Part shown: in pieces, positions 43,878 to 52,409 of the stretch
Layout: every line of letters begins with the position of its first letter
Numbering within the stretch: the stretch's first letter is position 1
Origin: Massilia forsythiae
GTDB lineage: Bacteria > Pseudomonadota > Gammaproteobacteria > Burkholderiales > Burkholderiaceae_D
Assembly (NCBI RefSeq): GCF_012849555.1
Contig: NZ_CP051685.1
Coordinates: 1,240,001-1,304,000, forward strand
DNA: 64,000 nt
Direction of reading: 5' to 3'
Made by a program: the position numbers and the translations under genes
The notes under the pieces: model-generated
The model's input: only the letters and a program-made list of their open reading frames with translations
Databases searched by the model: none
What the model was told of the DNA's origin: nothing

Positions 43878-45884
43878 ATGACCCATACGAGACTGGCCGG
43901 TATCCGCCTATTCTCCATCGAGGCCGGCGCGCTCGCCGTGGTGGCCGGCATCGGCGCGTGGACGCCGGCGCAGGCAGCGCAGGCAACGCAGGCAACGGCA
44001 CCCGCGTTCGCACGCGTGTTCGGCGAGCACGCGGTGCTGCAGCGCGGCGAGCCGATCGAGGTATGGGGCACGGCCGGCGCCGGCAGCAAGCTGACGCTGT
44101 CGCTGAACGGCCGCAGCGCAGCCGGCACGGCCGACGCCCACGGCAAATGGCGCATCCGCCTGCCGCGCATGGCCGCCGGCGGCCCCTACACGCTGAGCGT
44201 CAGCAGCGGCAGCGGCCAGACGGCCAGCCTGGGCGACATCATGGTCGGCGATGTCTACCTGTGCTCCGGCCAGTCGAACATGGAATTCGCGGTACGCAAT
44301 TCGACCAACGCCTGGTCCAACACCAACGCGGCCGGCAACCCGAACCTGCGCTTCCTGAACGTGGAAAAGCTGAGTTCTCCCACGCCGCAGGACGAACTGA
44401 AACAGCCGGCGGCCTGGAAGGTGGCGTCGCCCGAGACCATCGGCGACGCCTCCGCCGTGTGCTACTACATGGCGCGCTCGCTGCAGGGCCGCTACAAGGT
44501 GCCGGTCGGCTTCATCAACGCCAGCTGGGGCGGCACCACGATCCAGGGCTGGATCGGCGCCACGTCGCTGCGCACCCTGCCCGCCCATGCGGCCGGCGTC
44601 GATGCCGTCGCCAAGCTGGCCGCCGACCCGGCCGCCGCCATGAAGGACGAGGAAGCGCGCATCGAAGCCTGGTGGGATGCGCACGACCCGGCGGCGCGCA
44701 CCCAGCGCGCCTGGAACGCGCCTGGCCACGACGATGCGGCCTGGCGCAGCATCACGCCCGCCGGTTCCTGGAAGGACAGCGGCGCGGCGGACCTGGCCGG
44801 CTTCGACGGCGTGGCCTGGTTCCGCACCGAGGTCACGCTGACGCAGGCGCAGGCCGAGCAGGCCGACGCGCTGCAACTGGGCCCGGTCGACACCTACGAC
44901 ACCACCTGGGTCAACGGCGTGCGCGTGGGCGGGGGCAGCACCGGCTGGATGTGGCGCGACTACCCGGTGCCGAAGGGCGTGTTCAAGGCCGGCCGCAACC
45001 TGGTGGCCGTGCGCGTGCTGGGCGGCGGCCAGGGCGGCGGCCTCACCGGCCAGCCGGACAAGCGCGGCGTGCGCACCGCGGACGGGCAATTCATCGCGCT
45101 GCCCCCAAGCTGGAAATACCGCACCGGCACGCGCCTGGCGGGCCTGTCGGTGCCGGCGGCGCCATGGGACGTGCCGACCAGCTTGAGCACGCTGTACAAC
45201 GGCATGATCGCGCCGCTGGCCGGCTACAAATTCAAGCTGGCGGCCTGGTACCAGGGCGAATCGAACGCGCTGGCGGCCGACGAATACCGCAGCCTGCTGC
45301 CGCTCCTGATGCGCGACTGGCGCACCCGCTTCGGCCAGCCCGCACTGCCTTTCCTGGTGGTGCAGCTGACGTCGTTCGGCGCGCCCGCCAAGGCGCCCGG
45401 CCCGTCGGCCTGGGCCGAACTGCGCGAGGCGCAGGCGGCCGCCGTCCGTGAAGACCGCCACGCCGCGCTGGCCGTGACGCTCGACGTCGGCGACCGCACC
45501 GACATCCATCCGACCCAGAAGACCATCGTCGGCGAGCGCCTGGCGCGCGCGGCGCGCGCGCTGGCCTACGGCGATGCAACCGCGCCCGGCGGGCCGGAAG
45601 CGCTGTCGGCACGCCGCAGCGGCGCCGACATCGTCGTCGCCTTCAGGAACGTCCATGGCGCACTGGCGACCTACTCGTCGGACAAGGCGCTCGGCTTCGA
45701 GACCTGCGCCGGCAGCGTCTGCCGCTATGCCGACGCCGGCGTGGCGGGCGAGCGCGTCGTGCTCAAGGGCGCCAACACGGCGGGGGTCACGTCGGTACGC
45801 TACGCCTGGGCCGACGCGCCGATCGTCAACCTGTTCGACGGCGACGACCTGCCGGCGGCGCCGTTCCAGTTGAGCGTCGAATAA
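43878..45884 (+). CDS. Exported SGNH-type acetylesterase (sialate O-acetylesterase family)
   Basis: 668 aa with signal (about 1-34, ends AQA). SGNH blocks: catalytic Ser in LCSGQSNMEF, Asn block in WYQGESN, and Asp/His in DRTDIHPTQK. A beta-sandwich insert at about residues 225-400 (WFRTEVTL, GPVDTYDTTWVNG) interrupts the hydrolase domain, as in carbohydrate-active members of this family. AGGAGA lies before the ATG. Expected to remove acetyl groups from sugars, next to the GH3 glycosidase. Confidence 0.88.
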   Translation: MTHTRLAGIRLFSIEAGALAVVAGIGAWTPAQAAQATQATAPAFARVFGEHAVLQRGEPIEVWGTAGAGSKLTLSLNGRSAAGTADAHGKWRIRLPRMAAGGPYTLSVSSGSGQTASLGDIMVGDVYLCSGQSNMEFAVRNSTNAWSNTNAAGNPNLRFLNVEKLSSPTPQDELKQPAAWKVASPETIGDASAVCYYMARSLQGRYKVPVGFINASWGGTTIQGWIGATSLRTLPAHAAGVDAVAKLAADPAAAMKDEEARIEAWWDAHDPAARTQRAWNAPGHDDAAWRSITPAGSWKDSGAADLAGFDGVAWFRTEVTLTQAQAEQADALQLGPVDTYDTTWVNGVRVGGGSTGWMWRDYPVPKGVFKAGRNLVAVRVLGGGQGGGLTGQPDKRGVRTADGQFIALPPSWKYRTGTRLAGLSVPAAPWDVPTSLSTLYNGMIAPLAGYKFKLAAWYQGESNALAADEYRSLLPLLMRDWRTRFGQPALPFLVVQLTSFGAPAKAPGPSAWAELREAQAAAVREDRHAALAVTLDVGDRTDIHPTQKTIVGERLARAARALAYGDATAPGGPEALSARRSGADIVVAFRNVHGALATYSSDKALGFETCAGSVCRYADAGVAGERVVLKGANTAGVTSVRYAWADAPIVNLFDGDDLPAAPFQLSVE

Positions 45885-45892
45885 GCCAGCAA

Positions 45893-46019
45893 CGTCGTCC
45901 CCGCGAAGGCGGGGACCCATACCGAGCAACAGAATTCGGTAATCGGGAACAAAGCGATTGCTCCAACGATACCGACTTGGGACATTCAGCATGGGTCCCC
46001 GCCTTCGCGGGGACGACGT
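45893..46019. repeat. Inverted REP pair C
   Basis: Arms CGTCGTCCCCGCGAAGGCGG (45893 on) and CATGGGTCCCCGCCTTCGCG (ending GACGACG at 46019) face each other across about 70 bp. The spacer contains CAACAGAATTCGGTA, whose inverse (TACCGAATTCTGTTG) is in pair D. Lies between the esterase and the PLP enzyme gene, same strand. Confidence 0.85.
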
Positions 46020-46074
46020 TTTGAAGCCGGCGACGATCAATTTGGCGTAACGTTCCTCATTTTCCGGAGATGCC

Positions 46075-47241
46075 ATGCCCCTCAACCGCCGCAACTTCCT
46101 GAGCGCCGTCCCGCTCGCCTCGCTCGGCCTGGCCGCCGGCCATGCCCAGGCCCAGTACGGCGCCGCAGCCGCCAGCGCAACAACTCCGGCCCCCATCACC
46201 GACTACGACACCCTGGTCATGCTGGCCGGCGACGCCCTGCCGCGCAACCCTGCCGCCGAACCGGCGCGCCTGCAAGCCCTGCTCGACCGGCATGCGAAGC
46301 CGGTCGACGGCTACCTGGCCGGCGGCGCCGTCGCCGAACTGGAAGCCAAATTCTCCGCCCTGCTCGGCAAGGAAGACACGGTGTTCATGCCGACCGGGAC
46401 GCTGGCCAACCACATCGCCCTGCGCCTGCTGTGCGGCGAAGCGCGCCACGCGTTGGTGCAGCAGGAAAGCCACGTCTACCGCGACGAATCGAACACCGTG
46501 ACCACGCTCAGCGGCATCAACCTGGTGCCGCTGGCGCCCGGACGCGCCGCGCCCACGCTGGACGAAGTCGGCGCCGCCATCGAGCGCGCCGAGGTCGGCC
46601 CGTATCCGATCAAGGTCGGCGCCATCGCCCTGGAAAGCCCGGTGCGGCGCGCCCAGGGCGCGACGCTGCGCCCGGCGCTGGTGGCGGACATCGCGCGCCT
46701 GGCCAGATCAAACAATATTCCGCTGCACCTGGACGGCGCGCGCCTGCTCCTGATGAGCGGCATGGCCGGCTTCGCCGTGAAACCGTATTGCGCGCACTTC
46801 GACACGGTCTACGTCTCGCTCTACAAATACCTGGGCGCGCCGTTCGGCGGCGTGCTGTCCGGCGCGAAGGCAACGATGGCGCGGGCGCGCGCGCTGCGCC
46901 ACGTGTTCGGCGGCACCCTCTACCACGGCTGGCAGGCGGCGCTGCCGGCGCTGGATACGCTGGACGGCGTCGAACAGCGTTTTGCCGACGTGCGCGCGGC
47001 CGGGGAACGCCTGCTGGCGGCACTGGCCGGCACGCCGGGGTTCACGGTGCGCCGCGTCGAGGACGGCAGCAACCTGGCCACGCTGGAGATCGCGCCGCAG
47101 CGCCTGGCCGGGCTGGAACAGCGCCTGCAGCGCGCCAACGTGCGCATCGCGAAGGTCGGCGACGGCAAGGTGCAGCTGGCCTTCAACGAATCGATCCTGC
47201 GCCGCGATACGGCCTACCTGCTGCAGGCGCTGGCGGGATGA
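46075..47241 (+). CDS. Tat-exported beta-eliminating lyase/threonine-aldolase-like PLP enzyme
   Basis: 388 aa. The N-terminus NRRNFLSAVPLASLGLAAGHAQA is a twin-arginine signal. The body is fold-type I PLP enzyme: MPTGTLANHIALRL, ESHVYRD, LDGARL (cofactor Asp) and SLYKYLGAPFGGVLSG (Schiff-base Lys). Closest in pattern to low-specificity L-threonine aldolases, which are normally cytosolic; export of a PLP-loaded enzyme by Tat would be unusual. CCGGAGA supports the ATG. Convergent with fsr, with only 7 bp between stops. Confidence 0.85.
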   Translation: MPLNRRNFLSAVPLASLGLAAGHAQAQYGAAAASATTPAPITDYDTLVMLAGDALPRNPAAEPARLQALLDRHAKPVDGYLAGGAVAELEAKFSALLGKEDTVFMPTGTLANHIALRLLCGEARHALVQQESHVYRDESNTVTTLSGINLVPLAPGRAAPTLDEVGAAIERAEVGPYPIKVGAIALESPVRRAQGATLRPALVADIARLARSNNIPLHLDGARLLLMSGMAGFAVKPYCAHFDTVYVSLYKYLGAPFGGVLSGAKATMARARALRHVFGGTLYHGWQAALPALDTLDGVEQRFADVRAAGERLLAALAGTPGFTVRRVEDGSNLATLEIAPQRLAGLEQRLQRANVRIAKVGDGKVQLAFNESILRRDTAYLLQALAG

Positions 47242-47248
47242 ACGCGCG

Positions 47249-48472
47249 CTAGCGCTTGGCCGACTCCATGCGCGGCAGCAGCGCCGCCAGGATGCCCAGC
47301 AGCGGCAGGAACGAGGCGAGGCGGTACACGGTCTCGATGCCGGCGACGTCGGCGATGTGGCCCATGGCCGCGGCGCCGATGCCGCTGATGCCGAACATCA
47401 GGCCGAAGAACACGCCGGCGATCATGCCGACCTTGCCCGGCACCAGCTCCTGCGCGAACACCACGATGGCGGAAAACGCCGACGACATCACCAGCCCGAT
47501 CACCACCGACAGCACGCCGGTCCAGAACAGGTCGGCATACGGCAGCGCCAGCGTGAATGGCGCCGCGCCCAGGATCGACACCCAGATCACGCGTTTCCTG
47601 CCGATGCGGTCGCCGATCGGCCCGCCGGCAAAGGTGCCGGCCGCCACCGCCGCCAGGAAGGTGAACAGGTACATCTGCGCGGTGCCGACCGGCATGTGGA
47701 ACTTCTCGATCAGGTAGAAGGTGTAGTAGCTCGACAGGCTGGCCATGTAGATGTATTTCGAGAACACCAGCATGGCCAGCACCGCCAGCGCGCCGATCAC
47801 GCGCGCGCGCGGCAGGCCCGGCCCGGCGTGCAGCGCTGCCTTGCGCGGCGCGTTGGCCAGGTGGCTGCCGTACCAGCGGCTGACGCCCACCAGCACCAGC
47901 ACCGCCAGCAGCGTCAGGAGCGTGAACCAGGCGATCCGGCCCTGGCCGCGGCCGACGATGATCGCGGCGGCCAGCAGCGGCCCCAGCGCCGAGCCGAGAT
48001 TGCCGCCGACCTGGAACAGCGACTGGGCGAAACCGAAGCGCCCGCCCGAGGCCAGGCGCGCCACGCGCGAGGCTTCCGGGTGGAAGGTCGAGGAACCGAC
48101 GCCGATCATCCCGGCCGCCAGCAGCAGCATACCGAAACTGCCGGCCACGGCCAGCAGGGCGACGCCGCCCAGCGTCACGCACATCCCGGCCGGCAGCAGG
48201 AACGGGATCGGCCGCTTGTCGGTGAACAGGCCGATCCACGGCTGCAGCAGCGAGGCCGTGCACTGGAAGGTCAGCGTGATCAGGCCCACCTGGGTAAAAC
48301 TGAGCGCGAACTGCTGTTTCAACAGCGGATAGATCGAGGGCAGCACGGCCTGCACGCAATCGTTCAGCAGGTGCACGAAGGCGACCGAGAACAGGATCTG
48401 CAGCACGGCGCCCGGCCGCGCGGTCGCGCCGGCCCCGGCGGCTGGCGTGGAGGAAGTGGATGGCGTGGTCAT
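47249..48472 (-). CDS. fsr: MFS drug-efflux transporter, fosmidomycin-resistance type
   Basis: 407 aa, twelve predicted helices. Fsr-family marks: FVHLLNDCVQAVLPSIYPLLK in helix 1, QPWIGLFTDKRPIPF in loop 2-3, GVGSSTFHPEASRVAR, and GGPIGDRIGRKRVIW in loop 8-9. Such pumps export fosmidomycin and related compounds; the real substrate here is unknown. The start at 48472 is the Met after which homology begins, with a short Ala/Thr-rich N-tail. Divergent from an AraC-type regulator. Confidence 0.9.
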   Translation of the reverse strand: MTTPSTSSTPAAGAGATARPGAVLQILFSVAFVHLLNDCVQAVLPSIYPLLKQQFALSFTQVGLITLTFQCTASLLQPWIGLFTDKRPIPFLLPAGMCVTLGGVALLAVAGSFGMLLLAAGMIGVGSSTFHPEASRVARLASGGRFGFAQSLFQVGGNLGSALGPLLAAAIIVGRGQGRIAWFTLLTLLAVLVLVGVSRWYGSHLANAPRKAALHAGPGLPRARVIGALAVLAMLVFSKYIYMASLSSYYTFYLIEKFHMPVGTAQMYLFTFLAAVAAGTFAGGPIGDRIGRKRVIWVSILGAAPFTLALPYADLFWTGVLSVVIGLVMSSAFSAIVVFAQELVPGKVGMIAGVFFGLMFGISGIGAAAMGHIADVAGIETVYRLASFLPLLGILAALLPRMESAKR

Positions 48473-48547
48473 GATGGCATCTTGGTAATGGGATCGGTCA
48501 GTGTAGACTGTGCGTACAGAACGCCTATTCCATTTTTCGTCGCCCAA

Positions 48548-49372
48548 GTGACACTTGCCCCTTCCCTGCGTTATCGCTTCAAATGGCTGACGCTGCCGCG
48601 CAGCGTGACCGCCGTGCCATCCATGGCCGCGCATGGCGAATTGATCGAGGCGCACAGCCACCCATGGGTACAGCTGCTGTACGCCAGCGAAGGCGTGATG
48701 CGTGTGCGCACCGACCTCGGCGTCTGGATCATCCCGCCGCGACGCGCGCTGCTGATCGCTGCCGGCATCGTGCATGAAGTGACCATGCTCAGCCGCGTCA
48801 GCATGCGCGCCCTGTACATCGAGGCCGACGCCGCCGGCTTCGACGGCCGGACCGCCGCCGCGCTGGTCGAGGGCTGCAAGGTGCTGGAAGTCAGTCCGCT
48901 GCTGCGCGAGCTGATCCTGGCGCTGTCGCTGGAGCCGGTCGACTATCCGCTGGGCGGACGCGGCGAGCACCTGGCGCGGCTGATCCTGTCGGAGCTGGCC
49001 GACATGGAGACGGTGCCGATCGCCGTCCCCTGGCCGCGCGACCGCCGCCTGCAGACGCTGTGCGCCGACATCATGGCGCATCCCGGCAGCCTGCGCCCGC
49101 TGGCAGACGGCGCCCAGGACATCGGTGCCAGCGCGCGCACGCTGATCCGCCTGTTCCCCAAGGAGACCGGGCTGCATTACCGCCAGTGGGTGCAACAGGT
49201 GCACCTGGCGCACGCGTTCGAGATGCTGGCGCGCGGCGCGAGCGTGGGAAGCATCGCCGCCACGCTCGGCTATGCGAGTCCGAGCGCGTTCACCGGGATG
49301 TTCCGGCGTCTGTTGGGGCGGACGCCGCAGCATTACCTGGCCGAGTGGCGGGCACAGGGAACGCGTTCCTGA
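48548..49372 (+). CDS. AraC-family transcriptional regulator
   Basis: 274 aa from a GTG at 48548. N-terminal cupin: EAHSHPWVQLLYASEGVMRVRTDLG with metal-site-like His residues, PPRRALLIAAGIVHEV. C-terminal double helix-turn-helix: IGASARTLIRLFPKETG and the final YASPSAFTGMFRRLLGRTPQHY. An in-frame ATG at 48488 would add 20 poorly conserved residues; the start is uncertain. Its position, 75 bp from the divergent fsr start, suggests that it controls the pump. Confidence 0.85.
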   Translation: MTLAPSLRYRFKWLTLPRSVTAVPSMAAHGELIEAHSHPWVQLLYASEGVMRVRTDLGVWIIPPRRALLIAAGIVHEVTMLSRVSMRALYIEADAAGFDGRTAAALVEGCKVLEVSPLLRELILALSLEPVDYPLGGRGEHLARLILSELADMETVPIAVPWPRDRRLQTLCADIMAHPGSLRPLADGAQDIGASARTLIRLFPKETGLHYRQWVQQVHLAHAFEMLARGASVGSIAATLGYASPSAFTGMFRRLLGRTPQHYLAEWRAQGTRS

Positions 49373-49401
49373 ACCTCGACCTTGCAGACCCACACGGAAC
49401 A

Positions 49402-49689
49402 ATGCCCATGATCGCAATAGACAAGCCCTCGTCCCGACCACGCGGACGCTTCATCCTGCAGCACCTGGCCGCGGTGGTCCTTGGCGGCATCCTGGGCTAC
49501 GTGCTGGGCTTGCATCCGCTGGCCTTGCTGATCGCCGTCGCGCCGCTGCTGGCGGTGCGCGGCGCCGGCCGGCGCGACAGGACCACGTTCATGATCAGCG
49601 TGGCGCTGGCCCTGCTGCTGGTCGTGTGCGCCGTCGGGCTTTCCCTGCTTCTAGTCGTTTTCAGCCTGGGACGCGGAAATTGGCGGTAA
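49402..49689 (+). CDS. Small membrane protein
   Basis: 95 aa: a basic N-terminus (KPSSRPRGRF), two helices at about residues 19-50 (LAAVVLGGILGYVLGLHPLALLIAVAPLL), the basic loop RGAGRRDRT and a third long helix ISVALALLLVVCAVGLSLLLVV. Weak ribosome site. No family recognised. It follows the AraC gene by 29 bp on the same strand. Just after it the base composition drops sharply toward AT. Confidence 0.55.
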   Translation: MPMIAIDKPSSRPRGRFILQHLAAVVLGGILGYVLGLHPLALLIAVAPLLAVRGAGRRDRTTFMISVALALLLVVCAVGLSLLLVVFSLGRGNWR

Positions 49690-49822
49690 TAGAAAATTAT
49701 TTCTTGTTCAACGCCAGTAAAATTATTGGATAGTTTTCACGAAAATATAGTTGGTATCATCCAGGCAAATTAGTGAACTCATCAATACCATCGTCAGATC
49801 TTGCCTAATACTGCCAAGTACA

Positions 49823-51169
49823 ATGAAAAAAATTACCGCACTCTCCTTTGCCTTTTTGTTGTCTGCATGTGGCGCAAACACGGAGCAAAACAGCGAACAG
49901 CCGCGATTTTTTGGATCAGTAAGCACAGAACATTCCTCTGCCAAACTGGCCTCGACAACGCCTGGAGAACGTAAGGCATATGATATCGGCTGGACGCAGG
50001 GGAAGCTGGTTGGCGTAGCCAAGTCAGCAGAGCTCGGCAATTTTCAGCTTGCTACGCCCGAAGTCCGCTTGCAGGATATTTCTCTCACGTTTGACAAGGA
50101 TAATTTGCCAGGGCAGCTTTTCAGACTCTACCAAGCTGCGTTTGGCCGAACACCTGACGTTGCAGGTTTTGGTTATTGGAAAGATATACTTGAAAACAAG
50201 GGTTTTCCGCTCACCCAAGTCGCTAACGAATTCTTGAACAGCACCGAGTCAAAATCATTGTATGGCACTGATAGCGATGATACGACTTTTGTCGAACGGC
50301 TGTACCAGAATGTACTACATCGCAAGCCAGACGCAGCAGGGGCAAACTTCTGGATAGGTACACTACGCTCTGGAACGAAACGAACTGACGTTCTAATATC
50401 CTTTTCCGAGTCACCAGAAAACCAGACTGCGACTGCAGTGGCCATCATGAAAGGCATGGCTTTTGCAGAACCTGGCATATCCTATATTCCAGTATCGAAT
50501 GCTGTTGCGCCTGCCGATGTGCCGGTGGGCGTATTTTTCGAAGTCGACGGTTCGACTTCGACCGATGCCAATGGCGATCAACTCCAGTACAACTGGTCCG
50601 TTTCCAGCAGACCGAATGGAAGTGTTTCCGAATTCACGAGTTCGAACACCGTCAAACCGAAAATTGTACTTGATAAGCCTGGCAAGTACGAGTTGAGCTT
50701 GTGGGTAAACGATGCGACATCAAAAAGCTACTCGCCAGCCAAAATCATGGTAACAGCTCACGCCATCGTTGCGGACTCCGGGATTTATACATGTTCGACT
50801 ATCGACTCAACCAAAGCGCAGGCTTTATATTTTTCCGGACATACTTATCTTGATCGAGACAAAGACGGTTTGGCATGCAGTGCATCGGATATTGCATATG
50901 AAAGATCTCCATCCGTACCAAGCATTGCAGATACAGGAACGTATAAATGTTCGACCCTTTCACCTGCGAACGCCATCTTGCTCTACTTGCAGGGCCATAC
51001 CTATCTCGATCGAGATCATGACGGCAAGCCGTGCGAGGCCTCGGATGTCAATCTGGAAAAGACGATTTATACGCCACCCTCAACTTCCCCATCGAGCGGC
51101 ATGTGCTGGGTGAATGGTTATACGAGGAAAGACGGAACTCGTGTGAGCGGCTATTACCGCCATTGCTGA
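49823..51169 (+). CDS. Lipoprotein with DUF4214, PKD-like and excalibur-like repeats
   Basis: 448 aa. Signal MKKITALSFAFLLSAC ends in a lipobox Cys. About residues 95-215 hold DUF4214-type repeats (LYQAAFGRTPDVAGFGYW, LYQNVLHRKPDAAGANFW). About 230-320 is PKD/K319-like (VDGSTSTDANGDQLQYNWSV). Two excalibur-like units follow (YLDRDKDGLACS, YLDRDHDGKPCE; calcium-loop DxDxDG plus Cys). The C-terminus is CWVNGYTRKDGTRVSGYYRHC. The gene is clearly less GC-rich than its neighbours and uses different codons, suggesting recent transfer. Likely surface adhesin-like or matrix-binding. Confidence 0.8.
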   Translation: MKKITALSFAFLLSACGANTEQNSEQPRFFGSVSTEHSSAKLASTTPGERKAYDIGWTQGKLVGVAKSAELGNFQLATPEVRLQDISLTFDKDNLPGQLFRLYQAAFGRTPDVAGFGYWKDILENKGFPLTQVANEFLNSTESKSLYGTDSDDTTFVERLYQNVLHRKPDAAGANFWIGTLRSGTKRTDVLISFSESPENQTATAVAIMKGMAFAEPGISYIPVSNAVAPADVPVGVFFEVDGSTSTDANGDQLQYNWSVSSRPNGSVSEFTSSNTVKPKIVLDKPGKYELSLWVNDATSKSYSPAKIMVTAHAIVADSGIYTCSTIDSTKAQALYFSGHTYLDRDKDGLACSASDIAYERSPSVPSIADTGTYKCSTLSPANAILLYLQGHTYLDRDHDGKPCEASDVNLEKTIYTPPSTSPSSGMCWVNGYTRKDGTRVSGYYRHC

Positions 51170-51207
51170 GGAATGGTACGTAGGCACTGCAAAGGAAGGC
51201 TGCAATA

Positions 51208-51241
51208 GAAAAACGGCCGGCGCCCATAGAACGCCGGCCGT
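51208..51241 (-). terminator. Rho-independent terminator of the CPBP protease gene
   Basis: Reverse strand: stem CGGCCGGCG/CGCCGGCCG around a short loop, followed by GTTTTTCTATT. It is 72 bp downstream of the stop at 51313 and also lies between this gene and the convergent lipoprotein gene. Confidence 0.8.
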
Positions 51242-51312
51242 TGGATTGCGCATCGCCGGGTATCCTCATACAAGTTGGATTAGTTTCGCGCTAGCGCTAA
51301 AGGGCAAGCGTT

Positions 51313-52194
51313 TCACCCAGCCAGATACGGATAGGTAAAGCACACGAAGTGCACCGCATTCAGCGCGAAGTGCGTCAGGATCGCGCCTTCGATGCGCGCC
51401 GACCTGGCATACGCCGCCGCATAGTGCAGCCCGGCGATCGTCGCCAGCAGCACCAGCGTCATGCCGCCCCTGGCATGCGCGGCACCGAACAGCAGCGCCG
51501 ACACGATGGCGGCGGCGGCCGGTCCGAAGCGCCAGGCCGCCATCCGCCGCGCCAGGGCGGCGAAGATGACACCGCGGAAGAAGGCTTCCTCGGTCACGCA
51601 GGTAAACAGCAGGTTCCCGCACAGGAAGGCCAGCGAATACGGCGTCCATTTCGGGTCGGGGCGTACATAGCCGAGCAGCAGGCCAAGGCCCAGCACCACG
51701 ATCAGCGTCGACAGCGTGATCGGCCAGGTGCGGCGCAGCATACCGGTCCAGTCGGCCACGGTGCGCGCCCGCGGGCAGAACACGCCCATCAGGATGACGC
51801 CGACCGCCGCCATGTCGAAGTTGACGTGCAGGTTGAACGGCGGCGCGCCGGGCGAGAACTGCAGCCCGCTGGCCAGCACCGGGTTGTGGAAGCCGGGGAA
51901 GCGGTGCGCGGCGAACAGCAGCGGCGCGATGCAGGTCGCCAGCAGCAGGGGAATGCGCAGCCAGGTTTGCCGCGTGTCGCGCGCCAGCACGGCGAGCGCC
52001 GCGAACAGCAGCAGCCAGAGCGGCGCTTGCCACTCCAGGAAGCCGTTGGCGACGCCGAGCAGCGCGGCCAGGGCCAGCAGGGGTGCCCACAGCCAGTCGT
52101 TTTTTCCGCGCAGCGCGGGGGCCGGCAACCACAGGGATAGCACCGCCGCCGCCAGGGTGCCGAAGGTGAGGATGAAAGGCGTATCGAACGACAT
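51313..52194 (-). CDS. CPBP-family intramembrane metalloprotease
   Basis: 293 aa with about eight membrane helices. The three CPBP/Abi motifs are present: EExxxR as TEEAFFRGV, FxxxH as FGAAHARGG, and HxxxN as HFALN near the C-terminus. The family includes CAAX-processing proteases and bacteriocin self-immunity proteins; the target here is unknown. The start MSFDTPFIL at 52194 follows GGGAG; the longer reading begins with TTG at 52206. Convergent with the DUF4214 lipoprotein gene and followed by a terminator. Confidence 0.88.
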   Translation of the reverse strand: MSFDTPFILTFGTLAAAVLSLWLPAPALRGKNDWLWAPLLALAALLGVANGFLEWQAPLWLLLFAALAVLARDTRQTWLRIPLLLATCIAPLLFAAHRFPGFHNPVLASGLQFSPGAPPFNLHVNFDMAAVGVILMGVFCPRARTVADWTGMLRRTWPITLSTLIVVLGLGLLLGYVRPDPKWTPYSLAFLCGNLLFTCVTEEAFFRGVIFAALARRMAAWRFGPAAAAIVSALLFGAAHARGGMTLVLLATIAGLHYAAAYARSARIEGAILTHFALNAVHFVCFTYPYLAG

Positions 52195-52271
52195 CGCTGC
52201 TCCCAATAGCTATGTGCACTGCTGCGCCACTGCAGCCATGCATCCTTATCCATCACGCAAACGTAAAAACA

Positions 52272-52399
52272 GCGTCGTCCCCGCGAAGGCGGGGACCCAT
52301 GCTGAGTATCCAAAGCTAGTATCTTTGAACCATTTGGATAGCTCTTGAAGTACCGAATTCTGTTGCTCAGTATGGGTCCCCGCCTGCGCGGGGACGACG
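52272..52399. repeat. Inverted REP pair D
   Basis: CGTCGTCCCCGCGAAGGCGG (52272 on) faces CAGTATGGGTCCCCGCCTGC, which continues to GACGACG (52399). The spacer includes TACCGAATTCTGTTG, the inverse of part of pair C. Lies between the CPBP gene and the end of the SMC gene. Confidence 0.85.
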
Positions 52400-52409
52400 T
52401 GCCGATGGC

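Noticed and set aside
46982..48487. Forward reading fused to the AraC regulator N-terminus
   Set aside because: It covers the fsr gene in antisense. The regulator's cupin homology begins near 48548.
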